Source of the DNA: Dryocosmus kuriphilus
Lineage: Eukaryota; Arthropoda; Insecta; Hymenoptera; Cynipidae
Assembly (NCBI GenBank): GCA_038277395.1
Contig: CM076190.1
Location: forward strand, 188,606,001-188,670,000
Length of the DNA stretch: 64,000 nt
Direction of reading: 5' to 3'
This document shows positions 39,632-49,685 of this stretch, piece by piece. The stretch's first letter is position 1. Each line of letters begins with the position of its first letter. Under the pieces are notes generated by a model. That model was not told the DNA's origin. It worked only from the letters and a program-made list of their open reading frames with translations, and did no database searches. The position numbers and the translations under genes are program-made.

Positions 39632-40236
39632 TTAAAGGAGTTCGTGTATTCTCAAGTAATTCTGCAATATGACATTGTATGCTTCATTGTATGCTTGTCT
39701 GATTATTCTAAGGCTTGCTTGATAGTTTACTTGACGGGTTCCTTCTTTTACAGACTGTAATCGTCGGTGTTCAAATTTGGATTGACTCATCGCTTTAAAG
39801 TTTGCAGCAATGCTTGCTTCATAGTGCGCCGCAATTTTTACTGGGAGTGCAGCTTGTACTTGAATGTTTTCTACTCGACGTTGTGCAGCAAGGCTATCAA
39901 TCCAACGAACAAATGAAAAATCGTGGTTCACACCTAATAGCTCAAGTTCTTCAGGGGTCAGTTCTATTTTAGTGCCATTCACGTTATATATGCCAGGCGA
40001 ACCATGTAGTGGGACAATGATACCGCCCGGAACCCACCCAAAGATGAAAGGACCTCTTGTTTGTAAAATAGATGAATCATTGAACGCACTTATGAGGCCA
40101 TTATCATCGATTCTTCGTAAATGTGTTAACTGTTGAGGATGATCAGCATAATGCAGTCCTTGCATAGGAGGAAGGAAGTTACCATTGGATTTGGATGGAG
40201 GAAATAATTCCCTCAAATTTGCTTGAGAACTTAATT
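39632..40236 (-). CDS. Two-exon gene of unknown function, exon 2
   Basis: Open exon of about 201 codons after acceptor TTTTTACAG. It contains GPFIFGWVPGGIIVPLHGSP, LTPEELELLGVNHDFSFVRW and a helical C-terminus (LPVKIAAHYEASIAANF, LRIIRQAYNEAYNVILQNYL). Composition is balanced and unlike the flanking repeats, which supports real coding. I do not recognise the family. With exon 1 it makes a protein of about 278 residues. Confidence 0.6.
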
Positions 40237-40363
40237 CTGTAAAAATAAATAGGAGAAATAGGTGAATTTTACCGTTTATAATATAATATAAATAAAAAAT
40301 ATTAAATATCGGGTAAACTAAAATATACTTGAAAAACATTAGTTTTGTATTTGAAACAGCCAC

Positions 40364-40595
40364 CTGTATCGCGGAGCCATGGATTTTCATATCTTTGAAT
40401 ATTAGCTATGTGACTCCGTGAATTGCAAGTGCCATACAAAATTTTCAGGTGGAATTTTTTGATTAGAAAGAAATACAAAGGAATGATATACATTCGAATC
40501 CAGGGCATCAAAAAATATAAAAATTCAAAAACCAGTTTTGCTATTAATACCTCTCTTTTTTTTTTTACTTCCATTAGACCTTTTATAATCTTCAT
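40364..40595 (-). CDS. Two-exon gene of unknown function, exon 1
   Basis: From an ATG at 40595 the frame runs 77 codons plus one base to a donor (ACAG/GTGGCT) after 40364. The 127-bp intron ends at 40237 and the phases agree. The N-terminus is basic (VKKKREVLIAK) and then strongly hydrophobic (LVFEFLYFLMPW, MYIIPLYFFLI), suggesting a signal anchor or membrane helix. Then comes SHIANIQRYENPWLRD, joining exon 2. The start could be one of several methionines, or an earlier exon could exist. Confidence 0.5.
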
Positions 40596-41857
40596 AATTT
40601 TAACTTAAACTGTGATTTAAATCATAATTCTCAAACTTTGTTAAAATCATTCCTATTTAATTAGCGCTGTATTCAGACTTACAATATTTCGATTTCACTA
40701 TGTAATATTTTTGTTTTAATGTTTTAAAAAATTTGATTCATTAATAAAAATAGTAAAAATGAAGTACAATCCAAATTCTTATTTTGCAGAATTTACAAAT
40801 ATCGTTAATTAGGGATGTGTGCTCTCTATTCAATTCTGCCAAGATCGATCCAAAAGCTCCGATTGATCGGTTCTTTGAATCGATTCTTCAGGTTCCCTTT
40901 TTTAAGGGAATCGCTCCTTCATCCTATGAATCGATCTGTCGATTCTTTAAAGGTGAAAAACGGAAGTTTAAATGATTTTTAATATTTCCAAGATTTAAAA
41001 ACATATCAGATCATTTTAAAGGATTCCAATGGATTTCGAAGGTTTTAAGGCCTTTTATCATAGGATTTTATGGAATGTCAAAAGATTTTTATGAGTTTCC
41101 AAACACTTTGAGGAACTTCGTAATATTTCAAACCATTTCAAGGGACTTTCAGAGGATTTCGAAGATTACATTTCAAGAGCTTTCTTGCGATTATAAATAT
41201 TTCAATGTTTTAAAGTTATTTTAATGAATTTTACTCTTTTTAAAAGAACTTTAATAAATAAGTATACAGTACTTGAGAATCCTATAAAATCCCACAAATC
41301 TTCTGAAATTTATTAAAATTAATTGAAATCTTTGAAAATCGTGCAGAATTTCCTAAAATGCCTTAATTTTTTTTTATACCTTCAAATTTGTAAAATTCTC
41401 TGAAACCTTTGAAATACTTGGAGGTCTTATAGAATTAAAAAATAAATAATTCTCTACGTGAAGCTAAAAAGTTTCATAGAATTAAAAATAAGATTAGATT
41501 TGGACAAAAAACAGAAAAAATTTTTTAAAAGAAATTCGGTAAAATAAAAAAACCAAGAAAACCAAAAGAAAAATGGAGGAAAGAATGAGAAGGCAACCAA
41601 CCAAAACCCCTTCCTTCTCTTTTTTCCTTCGTCCTCTTTTTTTATTTCTTTTTTAATTTTTTTATTCTAACAAAATTATTTTAAAAAGTATAAAGAACGC
41701 CAACGTTTCGGTGTAACTCTAACACTTATCAAGGCAACTCAACCTAAAGAAATAGTTAGAAAATTAGACACGCCTAACCTGAAACTAAAATTTTTTAGAG
41801 AAAGTACTACATTGTATACCATGCGCGTACTAGCTCATCAATTGCGAATTTCGAAAA
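40596..41857. other. AT-rich, no gene seen
   Basis: The 40830-40945 segment has several GATCGATC/GAATCGATTC self-complementary strings. 41560-41640 is a purine run followed by a pyrimidine run. Neither supports a gene. Confidence 0.35.
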
Positions 41858-41863
41858 GAGAAA
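41858..41863. repeat. Target-site duplication of Polinton 2, left copy (GAGAAA)
   Basis: GAGAAA precedes AGTAGTATAGC and recurs at 55753-55758 after the opposite terminus. Confidence 0.88.
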
Positions 41864-42324
41864 AGTAGTATAGCAAGGGGGCTACGGCCTCACCTCGACG
41901 GGTTGCCTACTTACAGGGGTTGGGTTCTGTTCCGGGCTAAATCATTTACCGCCAGTCGGTATTACCTTCAGTCGGTAAGGTAGGATTTCTGGATCTATTA
42001 GAAACATGGCAGTTTGTTACCGTCAGTCGGTAAGGCAGAAAACTGTGGCAGTTTGTTACCATCAGTCGGTAAGACAGAAATCTGGGGTAGTTTGTTACCA
42101 TCAGTCGGTAAGTTAGAAATCTGTAACTCGTGAAATAAGCTATTTAACGTTGGCCGATAAGGAAGGGTTCTGTTCCAGACTATATACCTCGAGAATTGCG
42201 TGGTTCATGTCCGTGCTAAGCTTACTTTAGTACGAAGTAGCTAGAGACACGAAATCACCACCCTTACTCCTTCTCTCTCACCCATAAGCAAGTAGAAATG
42301 CAGTCAGGGTTATGTAATGGAATT

Positions 42325-43030
42325 TGCCAATTTCCAAAATTGTTCATATCACGAAAACCGTAAGAGATATGTCAAAAGACGTTAGGACAATGGAGAAGTT
42401 TTTCACACTGATATAAATGATAGACTAAAAAAAATGTCAAAATTCCAAGATTTTTTTGATTTTTTATGCTCATTTTCAAATTTTTGCAGATATCTCGAAA
42501 ACGGTAAGAGCTACGTAAAAACGGACAAAATTTTGGGGTTTATAAAAAAGGGGACTTCCTCAGACTGATCTAAATGATAGCGTTAAAAAATTTTCAAAAT
42601 TCCAACATTTTTGATTTTTTTGGATTTTCAAAAGTTGGTGGTATCTCGAAAACGGTAAGAGCTACGCAAAAACGGACAAAATTTTCATTCTATTAGAACG
42701 CTTTCTCAAACCAATCTATCTGATACGCTAAAATTTTTTTCAAAATTCTAAAATTTTTGTAATTTTCAAAATTGTTCGTATCTCGAAAACCGTAAGAGAT
42801 ATGACAAAAGTGATTAGGACAAGTGGGAAGTTTTTCACACTGATATAAATGATAGCCTTAAAAAAATTTCAAAATTCCAAGATTTTTTTTGCATTTTTCA
42901 AAATTTTGCAGATATCTCGAAAACGGTAAGCGATATGGAAAAAGGGATTAGGAGAAGGGGAAACTTTCTCGGGCTGATCTAAATTATAAGCCAAAGAATT
43001 TTTCAAAATTCCAAGATTTTTGTTTTGCTT
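42325..43030. repeat. 140-bp tandem array in Polinton 2 left arm
   Basis: Five units spaced about 134-153 bp, each with ATCTCGAAAACGGTAAGAG, near 42351, 42492, 42645, 42780 and 42914. This array stands where Polinton 1 has its inner terminal repeat and 99-residue gene. Confidence 0.85.
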
Positions 43031-43049
43031 TTTTGCATTCTTCATTATT

Positions 43050-43480
43050 CACGTCAGAATGTTCTAGAATCTACACGTTTCGACAAGTTACGCAAAATTA
43101 AGCAATGTTGCGCAATATGACGCAACTATTTTTCGCGCCAAAATATTCTAGAATCGACAAGATGATGCAGGTTTCGACAAGCTTCGACACGTTTAAGATG
43201 ACAACAAGATGATGCACGTTTCGACAAGTTTCGACAAGTTTCAACAAGATGATGCAATGTTGCGCAATATGATGTAACGATTTTTCCCGCCAGAATGTTC
43301 TAGAAGGTTAGGTTGCACAACGTTGCGCAAGATGATGCAATGTTGTGCAATATGGTGTAACGATTTTTCCCGCCAGAATGTTCTAGAAGGTTAGATTGCG
43401 CAACGTTGCGCAAGATGATGCAATGTTGCGCAATATGGTGCAACGATTTTTCCCGCCAGAATGTTCTAGAAGGTTAGGTT
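43050..43480. promoter_or_regulatory. Heat-shock-element array, Polinton 2 left arm
   Basis: GAATGTTCTAGAA recurs near 43048, 43290, 43376 and 43457; a decayed version (ATATTCTAGAA) is near 43145. TTGCGCAA palindromes lie between them. A further half site, TTCTCGAA, is at 43511. Same arrangement as 15645-16049. Confidence 0.8.
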
Positions 43481-43542
43481 GCACAACGTTGCGCAAGATG
43501 ATGCAACGTGTTCTCGAAGCATCTGGTGGGGGAGATGTGGTC

Positions 43543-43577
43543 TATAAAAGTGCGAGTGGAGTGGAGTGCCGTCAGTT
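43543..43577 (+). promoter_or_regulatory. Core promoter of the left-arm polB
   Basis: TATAAAAG at 43543-43550, TCAGTT with its A at 43574, spacing 31 bp. Confidence 0.8.
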
Positions 43578-44087
43578 CAGCGTTGTCTGTTAAGTGTGTC
43601 ACATTGAGCGACGAAAATCTCCAGTGCAGCTTTTTGTGAATTTTACTATTGGCTGGTGAAATAATCTAAAGACAAAGCGAAAAGTGCATAACTGCAGTTT
43701 CTTATGGACCAGAAGTGCAGTTTGTGTTATGGACTTTGAAAGGAAGAATAGTGAGCGGTGAAATAAGGATATTGCATTTAAAGACAAAGTGAAAAGTGCA
43801 TAACTGCAGTTTCTTATGGACTTTACTAGTATTATGGACTTTGAAAGGAAGAATAGTGAGCGGTTAAATAAGGATATTGCATTTAAAGACAAAGTGGAAA
43901 GTGCATAACTGCAGTTTCTTATGGACTGTTGAAAGAAACCAGAAGTGTACTTTGTGTTATAGACTTTTATATATAGTGACTTTAAAGACATTATTGATAG
44001 TGACTTTACTATTAAGAAAATCTCCAGTGAAGTTCTTTTTTGACCGATATTTTTTTCTTATCTGCGAATAAAAAAAACTCCGTCAAA

Positions 44088-47000
44088 ATGATACTCGACG
44101 AGTGTGTAAAGCTTGTTCCGGATATAGAGGATGCGTTGAGCTTGATGGAATCGTCTGGATTCACACCCCTCGATAAAGTGAAGAAATGGAAAAAAGAGTG
44201 CTCACTTTGTTTGAAGATAGTTAGGAGGGAACTGAGAAGAAAAACACCACCGAAGACTTTAGGCGAAAAACAAAAATGTCTAAATATAATTGAGAAGCTC
44301 GCGTGCTTGGAGGTACGCTTCGATGTATTAGATAAGAAGAGGGGAGGAGGTGGAGGAAAATCCGATGACATCGATAGTCGTGTCAAATGGCTAGATGTCG
44401 ACAAAGCGTTTAATGCTCGCATTAAAACGTGTGTAGTGGCAAATGTAGTACACAAGGACGTTCTTGCTTTCTTAGACGATGCGCAACGTCTCTTTATTTC
44501 ACATGTGAGCAAGGACATACGACACCATAAATCACTAATGATAAACACTGTACTTCTTGCCTATTATACAAAAATTGGCAAAGACAAGCCCGATGACAAG
44601 AACTTTAAATCAAAGAACGTAGCCTTATACTATACGACTGATTTAAAGTTATGGTTTGAAACTTATGTCAGGTACCCGATCCTCAAAGAAATGGAGGAAT
44701 TTGAGGAGAAAGACTCTGGGTGGACCCTTCACTCCATAATAAAACTTTCCATCAACATCAACAAGTTGAATCCAATGAAGGCAGGTTCATACGTTGATCT
44801 TCCACAATCAATCAAGAGGAAAGAAGCTTGTGTAAACGTACAAAATAAAGACAACGAGTGCTTCAAGTGGGCAATACTCTCAGCCTTACACCCACCTGAC
44901 GATATTAAAAATGCTAATCGCGTGTCAAAATACCAACAATACAAGGATAAATTGGATTTTTCCGACATCAGTTTTCCAGTTGCGCTCAAGGATGTGAAAA
45001 AATTCGAGGAGAAGAACCAAATCTCTGTGAATGTCTACGGCCTTACTAAGAAGAGTGAAAATAAATTCACAGTGGTGCCTCTTCACCTCACCTCACAAAA
45101 AAGAGACACGCACGTAAATATTCTTCGTGTCGAGGAAGATTATGTTTGTGTGGATGGTGAAGAAGAAGAAGAAGAAGAAGGAGAACCAGGAACCTTCAAT
45201 TTTCACTACGTTTGGATTAAGGACCTATCGAGATTGGTCTCTAGACAACTGTCTGCAAAAAAAAAAAATAAGAAAATATATCTGTGATCGGTGCTTGCAC
45301 TACTTTGCAAGTATAGAAAAACTGGAAGCACACACTGAAGATTGTATAAAACTAAATGACTGCAGAGTGGTGCTTCCAGAACCCGGGAGGAACATTGTTG
45401 AATTTAAGAACTTTAAGAACCGAGAGCGAGCTCCTTTCATCATATACGCGGACTGTGAGTCTCTTTTGATACCCGTAAATGATGATGATGAGGGAGCAGA
45501 AAGAACCTCGAATACTGAGGTCTTTGAAAGACATGAGGTCTTCAATATTGGCTACATGTTTAAGTGCAGTTATGATGAAACACTGTCCTTTTACGAGTCA
45601 TGTCCGGACGATGTGGAGCCGGCAAAGTGGTTTGCTGAGCAGTTGCACAAAATTGCCCAGAAATGTGACAAGATTTTGGCATCTCCAGTACCAATGGAAA
45701 AAATAACTTTTGAGCAGCAGGAAGCCTTTATAGATGCCAAAACTTGTCACATTTGCCAGAAGGCACTACATCCTCCAATGAAAAAGGTGCATGATCATTG
45801 TCACTTGACAGGTAAGTACCGTGGTCCTGCGCATGAGCATTGCAACTTGGTATATCAGGACTCACACACCATACCTGTTGTGTTCCATAATCTGAGTGGG
45901 TATGACGCTCACTTTATCATTCGTGACATTGCCACACAATTTGAGGGAAGAGTTAAAGTTCTTGCGCTCAATAAGGAAAAGTACATTTCCTTCACAAAGT
46001 ACGTTCAGGAAACTCAGATAAAATTTAGATTCATCGATTCATTTAGATTCATGGCCTCTTCCCTAGAGAAGTTAGCGTCATACCTCACTCAGTATAAAAT
46101 TGTCAGTGCAGTGTTTGCTGGTGTTGAGAGGGAGAAAGTTGAGCTTCTCACGAGGAAGGGTGTTCTGCCCTATGAATACCTGGACTCGAGGGACAGACTC
46201 AATGAAACCGAGCTTCCACCAAAAGAAAAATTTTACAGCACACTCAATGATTCGGCAATATCGGACGAAGATTATGCACATGCACAACAGGTATGGTGTG
46301 CATTTAACATCAAGACACTCGGCCAGTACGTCAGTCTGTACATGAAAAACTGACGTTCTACTTTTGGCTGACATTTTCGAAAGTTTCCGAGAACAGTGTC
46401 TCGAGGCTTACGACTTGGATCCAGCACACTACTATACCACTCCTGGCTTGACATGGGATGCCATGCTCAAATATTCAAAGGTAAGATTAGAACTCCTCAC
46501 CGATGTTGATATGCTGTTGATGATTGAGCAAGGCAAAAGGGGTGGAGTAAGTCAATGCCCCAACCGTTATGCCATTGCCAATAACAAATACATGCCAGCG
46601 TTCAACAAAGATGGGGAGATCATCTTCATTGAATATTTAGATGCAAATAACCTGTACGGTTGGGCAATGGAACAGCCCCTCCCTTACGGTGGATTCGAGT
46701 GGGTTACGAATTTGCAAAATTTTGATTTCGACATTCCAGACGATTCACCCTTTGGCTACATTCTGGAAGTAGATTTGGACTATCCCGCGGAACTTCATGA
46801 CAAGCACAATGACTTGCCGTTTTGCCCAGAACACTCGAGTCCACCGGGGTCCAGCCAGGAGAAGCTCCTAACTACCTTCCTGCCGAAACGAAAGTACGTT
46901 CTCCATTATCGTGCTCTGAAAAATGCATTAGCCCATGGATTGAAACTTGTCAAAATTCATAGAGTCTTGAAATTCAATCAATCTACATGGTTGAAAAGTT

Positions 47001-47940
47001 ACATTGATTTTAATACTGCATTGAGGACTAACGCTAAAAACGAGTTTGAAAAGAATCTCTTCAAACTCATGAATAATGCAGTTTACGGAAAGACAATGGA
47101 GAACGTACGAAAATACGTTGATGTGAAACTCGTGACAAAGTGGGAGGGTAGGTATGGAGCAGAAGCCCTCATAGCCCGACCAAACTTTCACAGTCGAGCA
47201 ATCTTCAGTAAAAATCTCGTTGCGATTGAACTGAGAAGAACTGAAGTTTTGTTTAACAAGCCGATCTATGTAGGGCTTGCAGTGCTGGATATCTCCAAAA
47301 TCCTAATGTACGACTTTCACTACGACTACATGCTTGAAAAATACGGTGACAAATGCAAACTACTATACACTGACACGGACAGTCTTATTTACGAAGTAAA
47401 ATGTAATGACATTTACGCCGACATGAAAGACGACACTGACAAATTTGACACCTTCGACTACCCTCGAGACAATGTTTTCGGAATGCCGCAAGTCAACAAA
47501 AAAGTTCTAGGCCTCATGAAGGATGAGTGTTGTGGCAAAATCATCACTGAGTTTGTTGGCTTGCGGAGTAAAATGTACAGTATCCGTGTAAATGGCGAAG
47601 ACTTTGTCAAAAAAGCCAAAGGCGTAAAAGCAGGCATTGTACGCAAAACAATCACATTCAACGACTACACGGAATGCTTGAGAAATTTGTCAGTCCAAAG
47701 CAGAAAACCCAGTATGTCATCAGATCAAGACTACACAATGTCGAGACGATTAAACAATCAAAAATTGCACTGAGTCCTTATGATGATAAGCGATGCTTAC
47801 TCGCCAACACCACAGACACACTTGCGTGGGGACACTACCGACTAGAGAATGTAATGGACGTTGACGCTACTGACGACGACAATGACGATATACTCACAGA
47901 CAATGATTATGACCTTTTGGACTTGCTTGTTAAAAATTAG
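44088..47940 (+). pseudogene. polB: DNA polymerase B, Polinton 2 left copy, three frame breaks
   Basis: Same domain order as the Polinton 1 polymerase: finger, exonuclease, endonuclease VII insert, motifs A, B and C all readable (DANNLYGWAM, KLMNNAVYGKT, YTDTDS). The breaks are a 12-A run at 45257-45268 just before the zinc finger (8 A in Polinton 1), a 5-A run at 46345-46349 in the exonuclease III region, and two extra A at 47704-47707 near the C-terminus. Everything between is open and highly similar to the right copy. If the runs are real, this copy gives only partial proteins. Confidence 0.92.
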
Positions 47941-48130
47941 TTACTGCAGTCATATCATCATAACTGCACTTTGACAACACCTTTGTAAATAGTTACTTTC
48001 TTGTAAATATGTTATTATTATTATTATTATTATTACTGTACAGCGTTATCATAAAAATTAGTTACTGCAGTCATATCATCATAACTGCACTTTGACAACA
48101 CCTTTGTAAATAGTTACTTTCTTGTAAATA

Positions 48131-48161
<31 letters not shown>

Positions 48162-48168
48162 GTACAGC
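47941..48168. repeat. Two 115-bp repeats with ATT microsatellites, end of left arm
   Basis: TTACTGCAGTCATATCATCATAACTGCAC, then an ATT run and TGTACAGC, twice. Identity with the right arm stops at the end of the second copy. Confidence 0.85.
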
Positions 48169-48232
48169 AGTATGAGGTGGATGAAGACCATGTGCAAGCT
48201 CATAGCCCTCATCCGCCTTTTCCTCATACTGC
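48167..48232. other. 66-bp hairpin at the left-arm junction of Polinton 2
   Basis: GCAGTATGAGG at 48167-48177 pairs perfectly with CCTCATACTGC at 48222-48232, and GGATGA/TCATCC pair inside. It begins exactly where the inverted-repeat identity ends. Confidence 0.8.
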
Positions 48233-48450
48233 TCAGTTTTATTAGCTGGAAAGGGGGAAAAAAATTGTCCTCAGTTTTATCAGCTGGAGAGGGGAAAATA
48301 TTGTCCTCAGTTTTATTAGCTGGAAAGGGGGGAAAAAAATTGTCCTCAGTTTTATCAGCTGGAGAGGGGGAAAAAATTGTCCTCAGTTTTATCAGCTGGA
48401 GAGGGGGAAAATATTGTCCTCAGTTTTATTAGCTGGAAAGGGTGAAAATA
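48229..48450. repeat. Tandem array, about 37-bp unit, six copies
   Basis: CAGTTTTATTAGCTGGAAAGG and variants near 48233, 48272, 48310, 48348, 48383 and 48419, separated by G runs, A runs and TTGTCCT. It has no counterpart in Polinton 1 and is found only in the centre of Polinton 2. Confidence 0.85.
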
Positions 48451-48684
48451 AATTTCAGGGTAACGTTTTTTAGAGTTGGTACAGGGAAAATGGTGTGCAG
48501 AACCCTTACAGCTATACTAGCGTCATCTACGTAATAAAATATGGCGACTCGGTTTTTGTTTCATGATTAGAGGTTATGTTTCATGTGACAATAACTTTGC
48601 GCCTGCGCAATCGACATCTCTCTCTGCGTATATGGCGTTATATAATAAACTCTAGACGTAAATTATTATGAAGGTAAGTTAAAG
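48451..48684. other. Central unique sequence of Polinton 2
   Basis: About 230 bp without match elsewhere in the window and without an open frame. Origin unknown. Confidence 0.5.
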
Positions 48685-48942
48685 TATACACCTCCCAACT
48701 GGACAAGAGAGATATTCACTGTCACTCAAGTTATATCCAACAATCCATGGGTGTACAAGCACAAGGACTATCAAGAGCAAACTATCGCTGGCGGATTCTA
48801 TGAACAGGAACTTTTCAAAGAGAAGCATCCAGTCGTATACCTTGTGGAAAAAGTAATCAAGAGACGTGTCAATAAAGTCTATGTAAAGTGGTTAGGCTTT
48901 GATAGTTCACACAACAGCTGGATAGACAAATCAGATATATAA
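48685..48942 (+). pseudogene. Integrase C-terminal fragment with chromodomain, Polinton 2 centre
   Basis: 86 open codons matching the last third of the Polinton 1 integrase: NWTREIFTVTQVI, KDYQEQTIAGGFYEQEL and chromodomain VYLVEKVIKRRVNKVYVKW to the stop. It differs from Polinton 1 at roughly one residue in six over its first half, so it comes from a separate lineage. The catalytic DDE core is missing and no ATG starts it, so it cannot be an active integrase. Confidence 0.9.
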
Positions 48943-48949
48943 TCAATGT

Positions 48950-49085
48950 TGAATTAACTCTGTGCAATGTTGAGTCAACGTTGAAGCAACGTTGAGCCAA
49001 CGTTGAATCAACGTTGAAGCAACGATGAACCAACGTTGAGCCAACGTTGAAGCAACGATAAACCAACGATAAAACAATGTTAGAC
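48950..49085. repeat. AACGTTG-core short tandem repeats
   Basis: About ten units of 12 bp such as AGCCAACGTTGA and AGCAACGTTGA between the integrase end and the right-arm 3' repeats. An expanded form of 21290-21387. Confidence 0.85.
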
Positions 49086-49685
49086 TAAACTATAAATGTA
49101 TATATGCTTACACTAAGTAGATGTAAGGTTCCTTGATAAATAAAAAAAGCAATTTATATGCATTCACATCTTGTCTTTATTCAAATATATAACTCCTATA
49201 TACCCTACTTACAAAGTTGAACTAGAGTCAGATTTGCAAGAATCCTTTCACCTCAACGCAGGTGATACCGCTGTGCATTTACAAAAGTTTAACTAGAGTC
49301 AGATTTGCAAGAATACATTCACCACAACGCAGGTGATACCGCTGTACAGTAATAATAATAATAATAATAATATCATATTTACAAGAAAGTAACTATTTAC
49401 AAAGGCGATGTCAAAGTGCAGTTATGATGATATGTCTGCAGTAACTAATTTTTATGATAACGCTGTACAGTAATAATAATAATAATAATAATAACATATT
49501 TACAAGAAAGTAACTATTTACAAAGGTGTTGTCAAAGTGCAGTTATGATGATATGACTGCAGTAACTAATTTTTATGATAACGCTGTACATAATAATAAT
49601 AATAATAATAATAACATATTTACAAGAAAGTAACTATTTACAAAGGTGTTGTCAAAGTGCAGTTATGATGATATGACTGCAGTAA
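49086..49685. repeat. polB 3' repeats in the right half of Polinton 2
   Basis: On the minus strand: three 115-bp units with ATT microsatellites, then two 71-bp units, then a poly(A) signal (AATAAA, about 49177). The layout is as at 20525-21190 but with other copy numbers. Only the part from about 49460 is shared with the left arm. Confidence 0.8.

Larger units (their letters stand above)
41864..48168 (+). repeat. Polinton 2 left arm of the giant inverted repeat
   Basis: Runs from the terminus to TGTACAGC at 48168, where identity with the right arm ends. Differences from the right arm are few and mostly single-base: T for C at about 42695, a missing A near 42199, and run-length changes at 45257-45268, 46345-46349 and 47704-47707. 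Confidence 0.9.

Noticed and set aside
48869..49066. 65-codon minus-strand frame with repeated CFNVDSTL words
   Set aside because: Generated by the 12-bp AACGTTG repeat; periodicity explains it.
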